Source of the DNA: Desulfovibrio sp. DV
GTDB lineage: Bacteria; Desulfobacterota; Desulfovibrionia; Desulfovibrionales; Desulfovibrionaceae
NCBI RefSeq assembly: GCF_001936595.1
Contig: NZ_MLBG01000009.1
Coordinates: 1 to 64,000, forward strand
DNA length: 64,000 nucleotides
Direction of reading: 5' to 3'
In this document: piece after piece, positions 35,576 through 43,046 of the stretch
How the letters are laid out: each line of letters opens with the position of its first letter
How positions within the stretch are numbered: position 1 is the stretch's first letter
The notes under the pieces: generated by a model
The model's database searches: none
What the model was told of the DNA's origin: nothing
What the model saw: the letters and a program-made list of their open reading frames with translations, nothing else
Position numbers and translations under genes: made by a program

Positions 35576-35623
35576 CGAGTAATTTCTACTCGAATCGCCC
35601 CTCTGGATGTGTTTACTTTTTAC
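35576..35623 (-). promoter_or_regulatory. Second set of ZraR-type activator sites
   Basis: CGAGT-N7-ACTCG (35576-35592) and, on the minus strand, GTAAAAAGTAAAC (35623-35611). The distances between the two sites and to the -24 element equal those of the set at 17.9-18.0 kb. Confidence 0.75.
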
Positions 35624-35825
35624 GCAGGTGTTCTATTCTAACCTTCAGGGCGGCCAAACTCCCTCAAATTCGTCCATGAGGAAGGCAGACATGGCGAAGC
35701 CATCCGGGCCAGGACATCAGTTTTTGGCGAACGCCCTCCCTGGCTCTCTCGGTTTCCCTGGTACTTCATACTGCTGGCTTCCAATTCCATTTTCAAAGCG
35801 TCGAGGGGATCAGGTTCGAGGCCTT

Positions 35826-36062
35826 ACCGACGGCATCATGTACAAGGCCGCTCGCAACCGGGAGCTGACTCCCTTGGAAAAAATCGACAACCGTCAAATC
35901 AGCAGCGTCCGCGGGCGAAAGTCGAGCGAGCTTTCGGCACCCTCAAGCGCGGCTATAGATTTGACCGCGCGAGGATCTCGGACGGGCCAAGGTCGAACTG
36001 GAGTTTCTCCTCAACACCATAATTTTCAATCTGAAAAAAGGCGTTCTAAAGGCGGCCTACTG
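35826..36062 (+). pseudogene. IS5-type transposase C-terminal remnant
   Basis: DGIMYKAARNRELTPLEKIDNRQISSVRG, then in other frames FGTLKRGYRFDRAR and VELEFLLNTIIFNLKKGVLKAAY with a stop at 36060. This is the end of an IS5/IS1182-like DDE transposase containing the final catalytic region. At least two frameshifts are present. The sequence before it (35640-35820) was not recognised. Confidence 0.65.
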
Positions 36063-36288
36063 AGGATAAGAGCCTCCTTTGGCGGCAAAAGCTGCCAAAG
36101 GAGGTGGATAATCGCCTAATACCTGTGGAAAGTGCGTAAAACTGGCGATTATACGCTCGAAAAAGACCAGAAAGACGGAATTCAGAAACCTCAAAGAATT
36201 GTGCAGTGGTCTCCTTGATGGAAGGTTGCCGAGGGCAACGGGGCCGGCGAGAAGGCTCGCCCCCCAGGCTGGGTTGAGAATCATCTCC

Positions 36289-36367
36289 CGCATATTCTAG
36301 CCCTCCGAAGTAGTGAGACTCCACGCCACTGCTTATTGTACTAGATGGCCAACGGCTAAAATATGCG
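36289..36367. repeat. res-like inverted repeat, copy 1
   Basis: The 14-base arms CGCATATTCTAGCC (36289-36302) and GGCTAAAATATGCG (36354-36367) are inverted repeats with one mismatch, about 50 bases apart. A diverged direct copy of the whole block, with the GGGGCCGG lead before it, lies at 38135-38209. The two frame the nucleotidyltransferase/resolvase cassette and are candidate resolvase sites. Confidence 0.6.
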
Positions 36368-36565
36368 AAGCATGCATGTCTTCTCCCGCGTCAAAAAGGA
36401 TTGCTGGGATTTTGATGCGAGCGTAGATTTTTGATACGTTTTTGACTCGGCCTCAACCCGCATTCAGAGGTGGTATTGGAGAAAGACCAAAACCGGTCGT
36501 TTTTGAGGCGGTAGGATATAGAGGCAAGAAATAAGGGTTAACGAACCCTGGAGGTTGAAAACAAT

Positions 36566-36763
36566 ATGGAATTTTCCCGGGTCATTGGCCGTCGAAAAAC
36601 TTTGGGGACTACTCCAGGAACCATTTCAATCGACACTATCAAATGGATGGATGATATGAATCAGTACGAAACACGTGTTCCCAAGGGAATATTTCGGTAT
36701 AAAAGCCATGAGGAAGCTAATCGCGATATGGAATATTGGCTTTCTCAAACACTCGCAAAGTAA
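36566..36763 (+). CDS. Small protein upstream of nucleotidyltransferase, putative antitoxin
   Basis: 65 residues: MEFSRVIGRRKTLGTTPGTISIDTIKWMDDMNQY and a C-terminal KSHEEANRDMEYWLSQTL. GGAGG lies about 11 bases upstream. It ends 18 bases before the nucleotidyltransferase gene. Short proteins with such a C-terminal helix often pair with nucleotidyltransferases in two-gene stabilisation systems, so an antitoxin role is possible. No DNA-binding fold is evident. Confidence 0.55.
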   Translation: MEFSRVIGRRKTLGTTPGTISIDTIKWMDDMNQYETRVPKGIFRYKSHEEANRDMEYWLSQTLAK

Positions 36764-36781
36764 AGGCGACAGGCAATCGGC

Positions 36782-37525
36782 ATGACTCAAAACACTGAAT
36801 ATACCCGTCCCGCCACATGGGGCGATGTTGTTCGCATTGTAAAATTATTAAACCAATATGAAGTCGACTTTTTTATTGTTGGCGGTTATGCGCTTGCAGC
36901 ACATGACCTAGTTAGGAACACTCTGGATGTTGACATTGCCGTCTCGCCCAGTCCTGAAAATTCAAAACGCTGGGTACTTGCTTTGTCTCATCTTCCAGAA
37001 GAAGCAACAAAAGAACTTATAGGAGAACACGATCCTTTTGAAGGTGATACATTACACGCAATTAGGATCAACGATGAAATCACGATTGACATCATGCCTT
37101 CAGTGGCGGGAATTCCATTTAATGAACTGAAGGACCACCGCCAATACAAAGAAATACAGGGCGAAATGATTCCCGTTCTCGACCTCCCAGGGCTTTTGAA
37201 AACAAAAAGGACAATGCGCCCGAAGGATCAAGCTGATGCAGTAATAATTGAAGCTGCAATCAAAGAAATTTCAGCAACACATAGCCTTACTCCCAACGAC
37301 AAAGACTTGATTTTCGCTGCAAGGAACTTTCTGGAAAGCCTATCCGAGTGCGGAAACACAAGAAAAGTTCCGCAGGTGGTTGTTAAAAATCTTATGAAAG
37401 CAGTGGATAAGTGTACGCGTCAATCTGGGGAGAGACAACTATTCCATCTTCTTGATAGAGAATTTGGAGATAGATCGCAAAAAATCAAAAAAACTATTCA
37501 AATAGAACAAGACAAGGGCCTTTGA
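36782..37525 (+). CDS. Nucleotidyltransferase-fold protein (toxin-like)
   Basis: 247 residues. The N-terminal VDFFIVGGYALAAHDLVRNTLDVDIAV carries the GG helix and the D-x-D metal pair of the pol-beta nucleotidyltransferase fold, with a further Asp in ITIDIMPSV. The C-terminal half is helical and not recognised. It is related in style to AbiEii/MNT-type proteins that modify tRNA or partner proteins. It shares the TGATGA junction with the resolvase gene. AT-rich composition points to separate ancestry from the transfer genes. Confidence 0.7.
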   Translation: MTQNTEYTRPATWGDVVRIVKLLNQYEVDFFIVGGYALAAHDLVRNTLDVDIAVSPSPENSKRWVLALSHLPEEATKELIGEHDPFEGDTLHAIRINDEITIDIMPSVAGIPFNELKDHRQYKEIQGEMIPVLDLPGLLKTKRTMRPKDQADAVIIEAAIKEISATHSLTPNDKDLIFAARNFLESLSECGNTRKVPQVVVKNLMKAVDKCTRQSGERQLFHLLDREFGDRSQKIKKTIQIEQDKGL

Positions 37526-38079
37526 TGATTCTCGGTTATGCGCGAGTCTCCACTAGCAAACAAGAACTTGAATCCCAAATACAGCGCCTAAAAGATGCTG
37601 GCGCTGATAAAATCTTTTCTGATGTCATAAGCGGGAAGCGCTTTGACCGTCCCGGCCTTTCCGAAATGATGTCCTTCGCGCGCGAGGGCGACACCCTGTG
37701 CGTGGTACGCCTGGATCGCCTCGGGCGATCCAGGAAAGAACTCCTGGAGATCATGGACCATCTCAAAGCACGCCAGGTGGAATTCCGCTCTCTGGAAGAG
37801 CAATTGGATACCACCACAGCGGCGGGCTTCCTGATCTTTCACGTCTTCGCCGCATTGACCGACTTTGAGCGCCGCCTCATAGCTGAACGCACCCGGGACG
37901 GTCTGGCCGTGGCCATGGCCAAGGGCCATATGCCGGGCCGGCCTAAGATCGAAACCGCCAAGATAACGCAAGCACAACTCCTTATTGCCGGCGGCTCTTC
38001 CAAGGCTTCGGCGGCCAGGACTGTGGGTATCAGCCTCTCCTCTCTATCTCGCCATCTCAAGAGTGTCGCATCCGAATAA
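37525..38079 (+). CDS. Serine recombinase (resolvase/invertase)
   Basis: 184 residues. The N-terminal catalytic domain begins MILGYARVSTSKQ (nucleophile Ser9 or Ser11 in RVSTS), with RLDRLGRSRKELLE, the long E-helix TAAGFLIFHVFAALTDFERRLIAERTRDGL, and a C-terminal helix-turn-helix (GGSSKASAARTVGISLSSLSRHL). It recombines DNA at res or inversion sites; the repeats on both sides are candidates. The ATG at 37525 overlaps the stop of the previous gene. The first half is AT-rich and the second GC-rich, suggesting a recombinant gene. Confidence 0.92.
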   Translation: MILGYARVSTSKQELESQIQRLKDAGADKIFSDVISGKRFDRPGLSEMMSFAREGDTLCVVRLDRLGRSRKELLEIMDHLKARQVEFRSLEEQLDTTTAAGFLIFHVFAALTDFERRLIAERTRDGLAVAMAKGHMPGRPKIETAKITQAQLLIAGGSSKASAARTVGISLSSLSRHLKSVASE

Positions 38080-38134
38080 ATGGGGCCGGGGAGAAGGCAC
38101 GTAAGCCCCCGGCTGAGGTAGATAATCTCCTGCC

Positions 38135-38209
38135 CGCATATTTTAGTCCTCCGCATCACTCAGGCCCTAGGCTCCTGCTTATTTTACCAATTGGCATACG
38201 GCTAAAATA
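38135..38209. repeat. res-like inverted repeat, copy 2
   Basis: CGCATATTTTAGTC (38135-38148) and GGCTAAAATA (38200-38209) form the arms. Together with the intervening CCTCCG and TGCTTATT...TGGC blocks it matches copy 1 at 36289-36367. It lies 55 bases past the resolvase stop. Confidence 0.6.
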
Positions 38210-38344
38210 AAAGAGTCCGCGGATTACCTTGTTGGGGAGACAGGCTTCAGCCAGTTCACCTTCCTCCGTCGGCTCAAACAGGCTTATATCCTCGTTCGTC
38301 GGGCCGGCTAGAACGCTGGCAATACCTGGATTCTTTTTTTCGTC

Positions 38345-38395
38345 TTTTCGTGCTTGCGTTCTTTTTTTCTTCGTGCAATAGTGTTTTCGTGCTTG
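38345..38395. repeat. TTCGTGC iterons upstream of the partition genes
   Basis: TTTTCGTGCTTG occurs at 38345-38356 and 38384-38395, and the core TTCGTGC once more at 38370-38376. They lie in a T-rich stretch just before the operon with ParA, so they may be a centromere-like site or the operator of that operon. Confidence 0.55.
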
Positions 38396-38423
38396 AACGA
38401 AAGCACACCCCCCGGAGGCAGAC

Positions 38424-38636
38424 ATGACCGAATACAACATCATGGTCAGCACGAACGGCGAAAAGGCAAAGTTAGGCTATGCCGGGTATAAATCCCTAGC
38501 ATCTGCCAAGCGCATGGCCAAGAGCGTAGCGCCCTGGCAACCAAATCGAGTTCCACATCTTGAGGCGTGGGTGGAGGACGACGAGGGCAAGAGGGTGTCC
38601 AAGGTCTATTCGACCGAAGCTGGAACCAGACCTTAA
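38424..38636 (+). CDS. Small hypothetical protein at the head of the partition operon
   Basis: 70 residues: MTEYNIMVSTNGEKAKLGYAGYKSLASAKRMAKSVAPWQ... LEAWVEDDEGKRVSKVYSTE. CGGAGG lies 5 bases before the ATG. It is basic in the middle and acidic after it, with no membrane segment or known motif. It reads into parA 18 bases later. A role as regulator of the operon is possible; nothing in the sequence proves it. Confidence 0.6.
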   Translation: MTEYNIMVSTNGEKAKLGYAGYKSLASAKRMAKSVAPWQPNRVPHLEAWVEDDEGKRVSKVYSTEAGTRP

Positions 38637-38654
38637 GAAAAGAGGGACGCGACC

Positions 38655-39290
38655 ATGAAAACCATAGTTCTTGCTAGCCAGAAAGGTGGCGCGGGAAAGA
38701 CCACCCTGGCCGCACACCTGGCCGTGATGGCAGAGCGGGCTGGAGACGGCCCATGCGTCCTGATCGACACAGACCCGCAGGCGAGCCTTGCGGCCTGGTG
38801 GAACGGACGCGAAGCGGAAGCGCCTGCCTTCGCACCCACAGCCTTGAAAGAACTTTCGGGCAAACTAGAGGCTTTGGCAAAGGCCAAGTTCCGATACGCC
38901 TTCGTTGACACCCCTCCAGCAATCACCGAGGCGATCCAAGCGGTGGTCTCCTTGGCGGATTTCGTCTTAATCCCGACCAGGCCGAGCCCCCACGATCTAC
39001 GCGCCGTGGGCAGCACTGTTGAATTGGCTTCTGGCTCAGGCCGCCAATTTGCCTTTGCCCTGACTCAGGCCAAGGCTAACTCACGACTGACCGTCCAGGC
39101 CATGGCCGCCTTATCAGAGCATGGGGTGGTCGCCCCTTCGATCATCCATGATCGTGTGGACTTCGCCTCGTCCATGATCGACGGGCGGACAGTCATGGAA
39201 ATCGATCAACGAGGACGTTCAGCTTTGGAGATTGGCGAGCTATGGACTTTCGTTAGAACACGAATGAATGGAAGCAAGAAAACACGATAG
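38655..39290 (+). CDS. parA: ParA-family partition ATPase
   Basis: 211 residues with the deviant Walker A QKGGAGKTT, A' DTDPQAS and Walker B FVDTPPA of small ParA proteins (type Ib-like, without an N-terminal helix-turn-helix). It should help keep the excised circular form of the element in dividing cells. A GAGGGACGCGACC leader with GAGG precedes the ATG. The ribbon-helix-helix protein follows by 15 bases and is the likely partner. Confidence 0.9.
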   Translation: MKTIVLASQKGGAGKTTLAAHLAVMAERAGDGPCVLIDTDPQASLAAWWNGREAEAPAFAPTALKELSGKLEALAKAKFRYAFVDTPPAITEAIQAVVSLADFVLIPTRPSPHDLRAVGSTVELASGSGRQFAFALTQAKANSRLTVQAMAALSEHGVVAPSIIHDRVDFASSMIDGRTVMEIDQRGRSALEIGELWTFVRTRMNGSKKTR

Positions 39291-39305
39291 CAAGAGGATG
39301 CCGCA

Positions 39306-39578
39306 ATGAGCACAAAGAAAAAAACCGCTGCTTTGTCCCCCGGGTTAGTTGCCGTCAAAGGTCAGGCCGGAGTCGACCCCAACGCGCCTGCAAGGCACCT
39401 TGAGAATGAGCCCGCTGGGGTACCTTCCAAGGCCTCTTCTCCATTAAACTTCAAAGTGGATGAGGTATTTCGCCGAAGATTTCGGCTGCGGGCAGCAGAG
39501 GCAGACTTGAAGCTCAACGAGCTGTTACGCCAGTCCTTGGATGCGTGGGAAGAAAAACAGGGCATAAAAACCGAATAA
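39306..39578 (+). CDS. Ribbon-helix-helix partition partner (ParB/ParG-like)
   Basis: 90 residues. A disordered basic N-terminus is followed by LNFKVDEVFRRRFRLRAAEADLKLNELLRQSLDAWEEKQG, a strand then two helices as in ParG/Arc-type DNA binders. AAGAGGATGCCGC with AGAGG precedes the ATG. Its position after parA suggests it binds the centromere, perhaps the TTCGTGC repeats, and stimulates ParA. Confidence 0.78.
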   Translation: MSTKKKTAALSPGLVAVKGQAGVDPNAPARHLENEPAGVPSKASSPLNFKVDEVFRRRFRLRAAEADLKLNELLRQSLDAWEEKQGIKTE

Positions 39579-39608
39579 ATCCGGATTCATGACCGCGAGA
39601 GAACGCCC

Positions 39609-40355
39609 ATGCCTATCCATAAGAATGAGATCGTATTTCATCCCTTTTGCGCAGAATCCTTGCCCAGTGAAGGCCAATTCGTAGTGCTTCGTTTGCAAGG
39701 CGACCTGATACCGCATACGGGAGGGGTAGTGTCGGAAGTAAGCGAAGATCAGAGCGGATTTATTCTTCGGCATGGCAACAAGGGAGACGGCTATTGCGAA
39801 CTATATACTTGTAAAAACGGCCTCGAATGGGCCTATTGGCCTGGTGCTAACTCGATTGCAACGTATTCGATTCTTGTGGAAAAAGCCAACTGGGATTTAG
39901 TTGATCCGCTGTTAGGCACCATGAGCGATTATGCTTTAGCGGAAAAGGCTGGATGTACACACTGCACAATACACCAAAGGCGAGTTAAATTTGGTATTCA
40001 ACCATATCAGGATCGTCCTGAATCAATACAATGGCAAGATTTTGACAAATTACTTGGAACAATGAATGATGGCGATTTGGCTAAAAAAATTGGGTGCGCG
40101 GAAACCGCTGTAAGGCGTAGACGCAAGAAGTTGGGAATTCAACGTGCTCTTGGTGAGTCGCCAAAAGAAGTGCTCAAGACGCTTTGCCGGTGTCCGGGGT
40201 GGGCTTACGGGCGATCACGAGAAGTCGGTTGGGTCTATGGCACCGAATCCAGGACGAGAAAAATATTAGACGGCCTATGCCACAGGGGATTGGTGGAGCT
40301 TCAGGGCGATAAATACTATCCGACCCAGGCCGGTACGGACGCGGCCACGATGTAG
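39609..40355 (+). CDS. Protein with two tandem helix-turn-helix units
   Basis: 248 residues. The N-terminal 95 residues are beta-rich and unrecognised. The middle holds two repeats: LLGTMSDYALAEKAGCTHCTIHQRRVKFGI and LLGTMNDGDLAKKIGCAETAVRRRRKKLGI, each a small helix-turn-helix unit. The C-terminus has a winged-helix-like end (SRTRKILDGLCHRGLVELQGDKYYPTQAG). It is probably a DNA-binding regulator or accessory partition protein. A terminator follows at 40386. Confidence 0.6.
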   Translation: MPIHKNEIVFHPFCAESLPSEGQFVVLRLQGDLIPHTGGVVSEVSEDQSGFILRHGNKGDGYCELYTCKNGLEWAYWPGANSIATYSILVEKANWDLVDPLLGTMSDYALAEKAGCTHCTIHQRRVKFGIQPYQDRPESIQWQDFDKLLGTMNDGDLAKKIGCAETAVRRRRKKLGIQRALGESPKEVLKTLCRCPGWAYGRSREVGWVYGTESRTRKILDGLCHRGLVELQGDKYYPTQAGTDAATM

Positions 40356-40385
40356 CCCCCTGTCGCCCTCCCCCACTCACCTCTC

Positions 40386-40407
40386 AAGCCCCGCCCTCGC
40401 GGGGCTT
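40386..40407 (+). terminator. Terminator of the partition operon
   Basis: AAGCCCCGC / GCGGGGCTT (40386-40394 with 40399-40407, loop CCTC), followed by CGCCTTTT. It lies 30 bases after the preceding stop. A second perfect hairpin, CGCATCTG-N6-CAGATGCG (40442-40463), lies just outside the insertion sequence. Confidence 0.75.
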
Positions 40408-40592
40408 CGCCTTTTCCGCTCCTTTGAAATCAGTTTTGCCACGCATCTGGCCAGGCAGATGCGAAACGCCCCACCTTCCTTTTGGGGTTCTTCGACGCCC
40501 GACGTGGAATTGACCTTGGCGATGTCCAAGCGGTAGTAAACTGATGGGGGCCATCACCCCTCGGCTGAAATCCATTTCCCCAGGGAGCTTGA

Positions 40593-40835
40593 ATGGTGTC
40601 GGAACTAATTTGTTACTGCTTCGGCTACAGTGCGGCTGATATTGAGCGTGATATTCTTAATAATGGAAGATCTACCATCATAGAACGCATTTTGGACGAG
40701 AAAAAAGCTGGTGGCTGCCAATGTAAGGAAATGAATCCTAAAGGTCGTTGATGCCTCTTCGACGTCCGCCAGGTGGTGGACAAGGCGGTGAGTGACAAAG
40801 GTATCACTCCAATCTCTCCTAAAGTGACGCTCTAG
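40593..40835 (+). CDS. Candidate selenoprotein: CopZ-N/BFD-like [2Fe-2S]/Zn-type small protein (UGA at codon 53)
   Basis: Read with the UGA at 40749-40751 as Sec, the gene gives 80 residues. LICYCFGYSAADIERDILNNG, then RSTIIERILDEKKAGGCQC, then NPKGR-U-CLFDVRQVVDKAV match, from memory, the N-terminal domain of the Archaeoglobus CopZ type, where the usual text is PKGRCCLGDV; UGA replaces the first Cys of that pair. A hairpin with loop AGGU begins 12 bases after the UGA. GGGAG lies 6 bases before the ATG and the frame ends at TAG 40833. If the UGA only stops, a 52-residue protein lacking the final Cys pair results. The gene sits between an ISL3 end and its transposase. Confidence 0.65.
40764..40781 (+). 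promoter_or_regulatory. Bacterial SECIS-like hairpin
   Basis: GTCCGCC (40764-40770) pairs fully with GGTGGAC (40775-40781), including one G-U pair; the loop is AGGT. It begins 12 bases after the in-frame UGA and the loop starts 20 bases after it. The E. coli fdhF SECIS has a loop beginning AGGU at nearly the same distance. Confidence 0.6.
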
Positions 40836-40909
40836 TGGTCCTTCGACATCGTCTGTGTAATTGACCGAGCCGAGGAGCGACAGGTAGTCCTCCTTTCGGG
40901 AGGGCTGAC

Positions 40910-42151
40910 ATGCGTACAGAAGACATCTTTGCCTTGGGCCTTGGGCTGGCCCAGCCTTGGAAACTCCTGAACCAGCGGCTCGACACCGAGAAGATTCCTC
41001 ACGAGCTCCATCTGGAGATCGGCGCGGACAGGGGCACCGGCTATCCGTGCCCCCGCTGCGGCAAGACCTGCAAGGCCCATGACTTCCAAGACTTCACCTG
41101 GCGACATCTCAATTTCTTCCAGCATCATTGCTACCTGACCGGTCGGGTGCCCAGGATCGAGTGCCCCGAGCACGGCATCCGCCGAGTCGAGGTGCCCTGG
41201 GCGCGGCCTGGCAGCAACTTCACCCTGCTCTTCGAGCAGGTGGTCATGACGCTTGCCAGGGAGATGCCCGTGGCCACCATCGCTGACTTTGTGGGCACGA
41301 CCGATAAGCGGCTGTGGCGGGTCATCAACCACTACGTGGCCGAGGCCATGCAGCGCCTGGACATCAGCGGGCTTGAGGCGTTCGGCCTGGATGAGACGGC
41401 CTGCAAGCGCGGGCATCGCTACGTGACCATCTTTATCGACCTGGACCGGGAGGAGCGCCCTGTGATCTTCGTCACCGAGGGCAAAGGCAAGGAGACGGTG
41501 CGGCGTTTCCGGGACCACCTCCTGGTCAAGGGCGGCCAGCCGGAGCGGGTGCTGGAGGTCGTAAGCGACATGTCGGGGAGCTTTGTGGCCGCCGTCGGAG
41601 AGCATTTCCCTAAGGCCGAGGTGACCGTGGACTGGTTCCACGTGGTCCAACTCTTCACCAAGGCCGTGGAGGAAGTGCGCAAGGCTGAGGCGAGGGAGCG
41701 GGCGTTGCCCAAGGGGACGCGCTGGGGAGTGCTCAAAGGTAGGGAGACCGCCAAGACGCAAACCCAGGCCGAGGCGTTGCAGGAACTTGAGGGCGAAGCC
41801 TTTGCCACGGGCATCGCCTACCGCATCAAGGAACAACTGCGCTGGATTCGCCGCGCCGAGACGGGCCAGGCCGCCAAGTGGAGGGCCACGAACTTCCTGA
41901 ACTATGCCCGCGAGCAGATCGGCTGCGAGCCGTTGCTCTCACCGATGGCCAAGGCGCTGAGAAGCTTTGAGAAGCACCTCGACCGCATCCTCTTTCGCTG
42001 GCGATCCTGGCATACCAACGCCCGGCTGGAGGGGCTCAACGGGCTCTTTCAGGCGGCCCGCGCCAGGGCGAGGGGATACAGGAACGTCGCCAACTTCATT
42101 ACCATGATCTACCTAATTGCCGCCCCGCTCGGGGACCTCTTCGTCATGTGA
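40910..42151 (+). CDS. ISL3-family transposase
   Basis: 413 residues. An N-terminal zinc-finger region (YPCPRCGKTC...RIECPEHG) is followed by a helix-turn-helix part (MPVATIADFVGTTDKRLWRVI) and a DDE catalytic core: FGLDETACKRGHRYVT, VVSDMSGSF and the final Glu in NARLEGLNGLFQ. GGGAGG lies 6 bases upstream. The stop overlaps the right inverted repeat by one base. All three acidic residues are present, so it should be active. Confidence 0.95.
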   Translation: MRTEDIFALGLGLAQPWKLLNQRLDTEKIPHELHLEIGADRGTGYPCPRCGKTCKAHDFQDFTWRHLNFFQHHCYLTGRVPRIECPEHGIRRVEVPWARPGSNFTLLFEQVVMTLAREMPVATIADFVGTTDKRLWRVINHYVAEAMQRLDISGLEAFGLDETACKRGHRYVTIFIDLDREERPVIFVTEGKGKETVRRFRDHLLVKGGQPERVLEVVSDMSGSFVAAVGEHFPKAEVTVDWFHVVQLFTKAVEEVRKAEARERALPKGTRWGVLKGRETAKTQTQAEALQELEGEAFATGIAYRIKEQLRWIRRAETGQAAKWRATNFLNYAREQIGCEPLLSPMAKALRSFEKHLDRILFRWRSWHTNARLEGLNGLFQAARARARGYRNVANFITMIYLIAAPLGDLFVM

Positions 42152-42214
42152 ATTCCACGTCGGGCGTCGAAGAACCCCTTTTGGACGGTGGGGCATCTCG
42201 CGCTTATGTCGAAC

Positions 42215-43012
42215 CTAGTCCTCAGAGTAGCCAGGCCGGACATGGTCGACAGAAGAAGATTCCCGGTTAAATACAGCGGCATTCCGGGACACATCGTTTG
42301 CAGGAACACCTGGTGGATTGCTCAAGGTAGCGTAATCGACCTCCAGTGTCCCACCACTTCCATCAAAAAATTCAATACCGACCTGCCCTGAAGACATGGT
42401 ATTGTCATCGGTGAAATATACTAAAGTTCCGTTGATGTAAAAATCTAAATGCGATCCTACAAAAACAGCCCGAAGGATATTCCAGTCATTTGGCTTAACA
42501 ACAGAGCTTGCGTTGCCAAAGTATAAATTTGTCCACTTTCCATGATACATGTAACCAATATAAAAATCTCCTGAATTTTGGTATCCAAACCAATACCCTG
42601 AATACCAGTCTTTTGAACTCGAAAGAGATGATGTATCGCCGCGCAAATACAGACCTACATCATTTGCCCCTGTCGTTCGTAGTTTCACATTGTAATCAAA
42701 ATTGTCGTAGGAGCCATTTTTGTATGCAATGCTGTACCACGCTTGCGAAGACGACCCTGCCACATAGGCGCTTCCATTAACGACTGACCATGATCCATAA
42801 GCCTGATTCCAGTTGCTTAAATCAGCCGTAAATTGCTCATTGAACTTAAAGTTACTGTTTCCCTTAGCACAAATAGTAGCTGGAATATCCAAAGTCAAAA
42901 GAGATACACAGCCACCTTGCTGCCCATGTGCCCGTTGAACCAAACACAGCAATATCGAAACAATTAAAAGCATCAACCAAACCACACCAGACGATACACG
43001 CATTATATTCAT
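42215..43012 (-). CDS. Secreted LamG/concanavalin-like beta-sandwich protein
   Basis: 265 residues with a signal peptide (VSILLCLVQRAHGQ). The body is a jelly-roll of the kind found in LamG and DUF1080-type carbohydrate-binding proteins: FTADLSNWNQAYGSWSVVNG, YNVKLRTTGANDVGLYLRG, NILRAVFVGSHLDFYINGTLVYFTDD. It is AT-rich compared with the transfer operon. It is the last gene of the minus-strand run, just after the collar-domain protein and before the insertion sequence. A surface or pilus-tip adhesin is possible; the position suggests it and nothing proves it. Confidence 0.65.
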   Translation of the reverse strand: MNIMRVSSGVVWLMLLIVSILLCLVQRAHGQQGGCVSLLTLDIPATICAKGNSNFKFNEQFTADLSNWNQAYGSWSVVNGSAYVAGSSSQAWYSIAYKNGSYDNFDYNVKLRTTGANDVGLYLRGDTSSLSSSKDWYSGYWFGYQNSGDFYIGYMYHGKWTNLYFGNASSVVKPNDWNILRAVFVGSHLDFYINGTLVYFTDDNTMSSGQVGIEFFDGSGGTLEVDYATLSNPPGVPANDVSRNAAVFNRESSSVDHVRPGYSED

Positions 43013-43046
43013 ACATCTACCCCTTATTACTTATCACTTCTGATCG

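Larger units (their letters stand above)
40484..42178 (+). mobile_element. ISL3-family insertion sequence with a passenger gene
   Basis: Perfect 28-bp terminal inverted repeats lie at 40484-40511 and 42151-42178 (outer end GGGGTTCTTCGACGCC). Similarity continues outward imperfectly (GCCCCACC at 40468-40475 against GGTGGGGC at 42187-42194), so the true tips may lie some 16 bases further out. No 8-bp target duplication was found in the flanks. It holds the transposase and, upstream of it, a small iron-sulfur-type gene with an in-frame UGA. Confidence 0.85.

Noticed and set aside
35607-36119. 170-codon hypothetical protein
   Set aside because: Its middle matches the C-terminal part of an IS5-type transposase and then leaves that frame, so it is a decayed transposase and not a real gene.
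40384-40575. Minus-strand 63-codon frame across the insertion sequence border
   Set aside because: It runs through a terminator hairpin and the terminal inverted repeat, without start signals.
40476-42186. 8-bp target duplication of the ISL3 element
   Set aside because: TTCCTTTT on the left and TTTTGGAC on the right differ; the flanks instead look like outward continuation of the inverted repeats.
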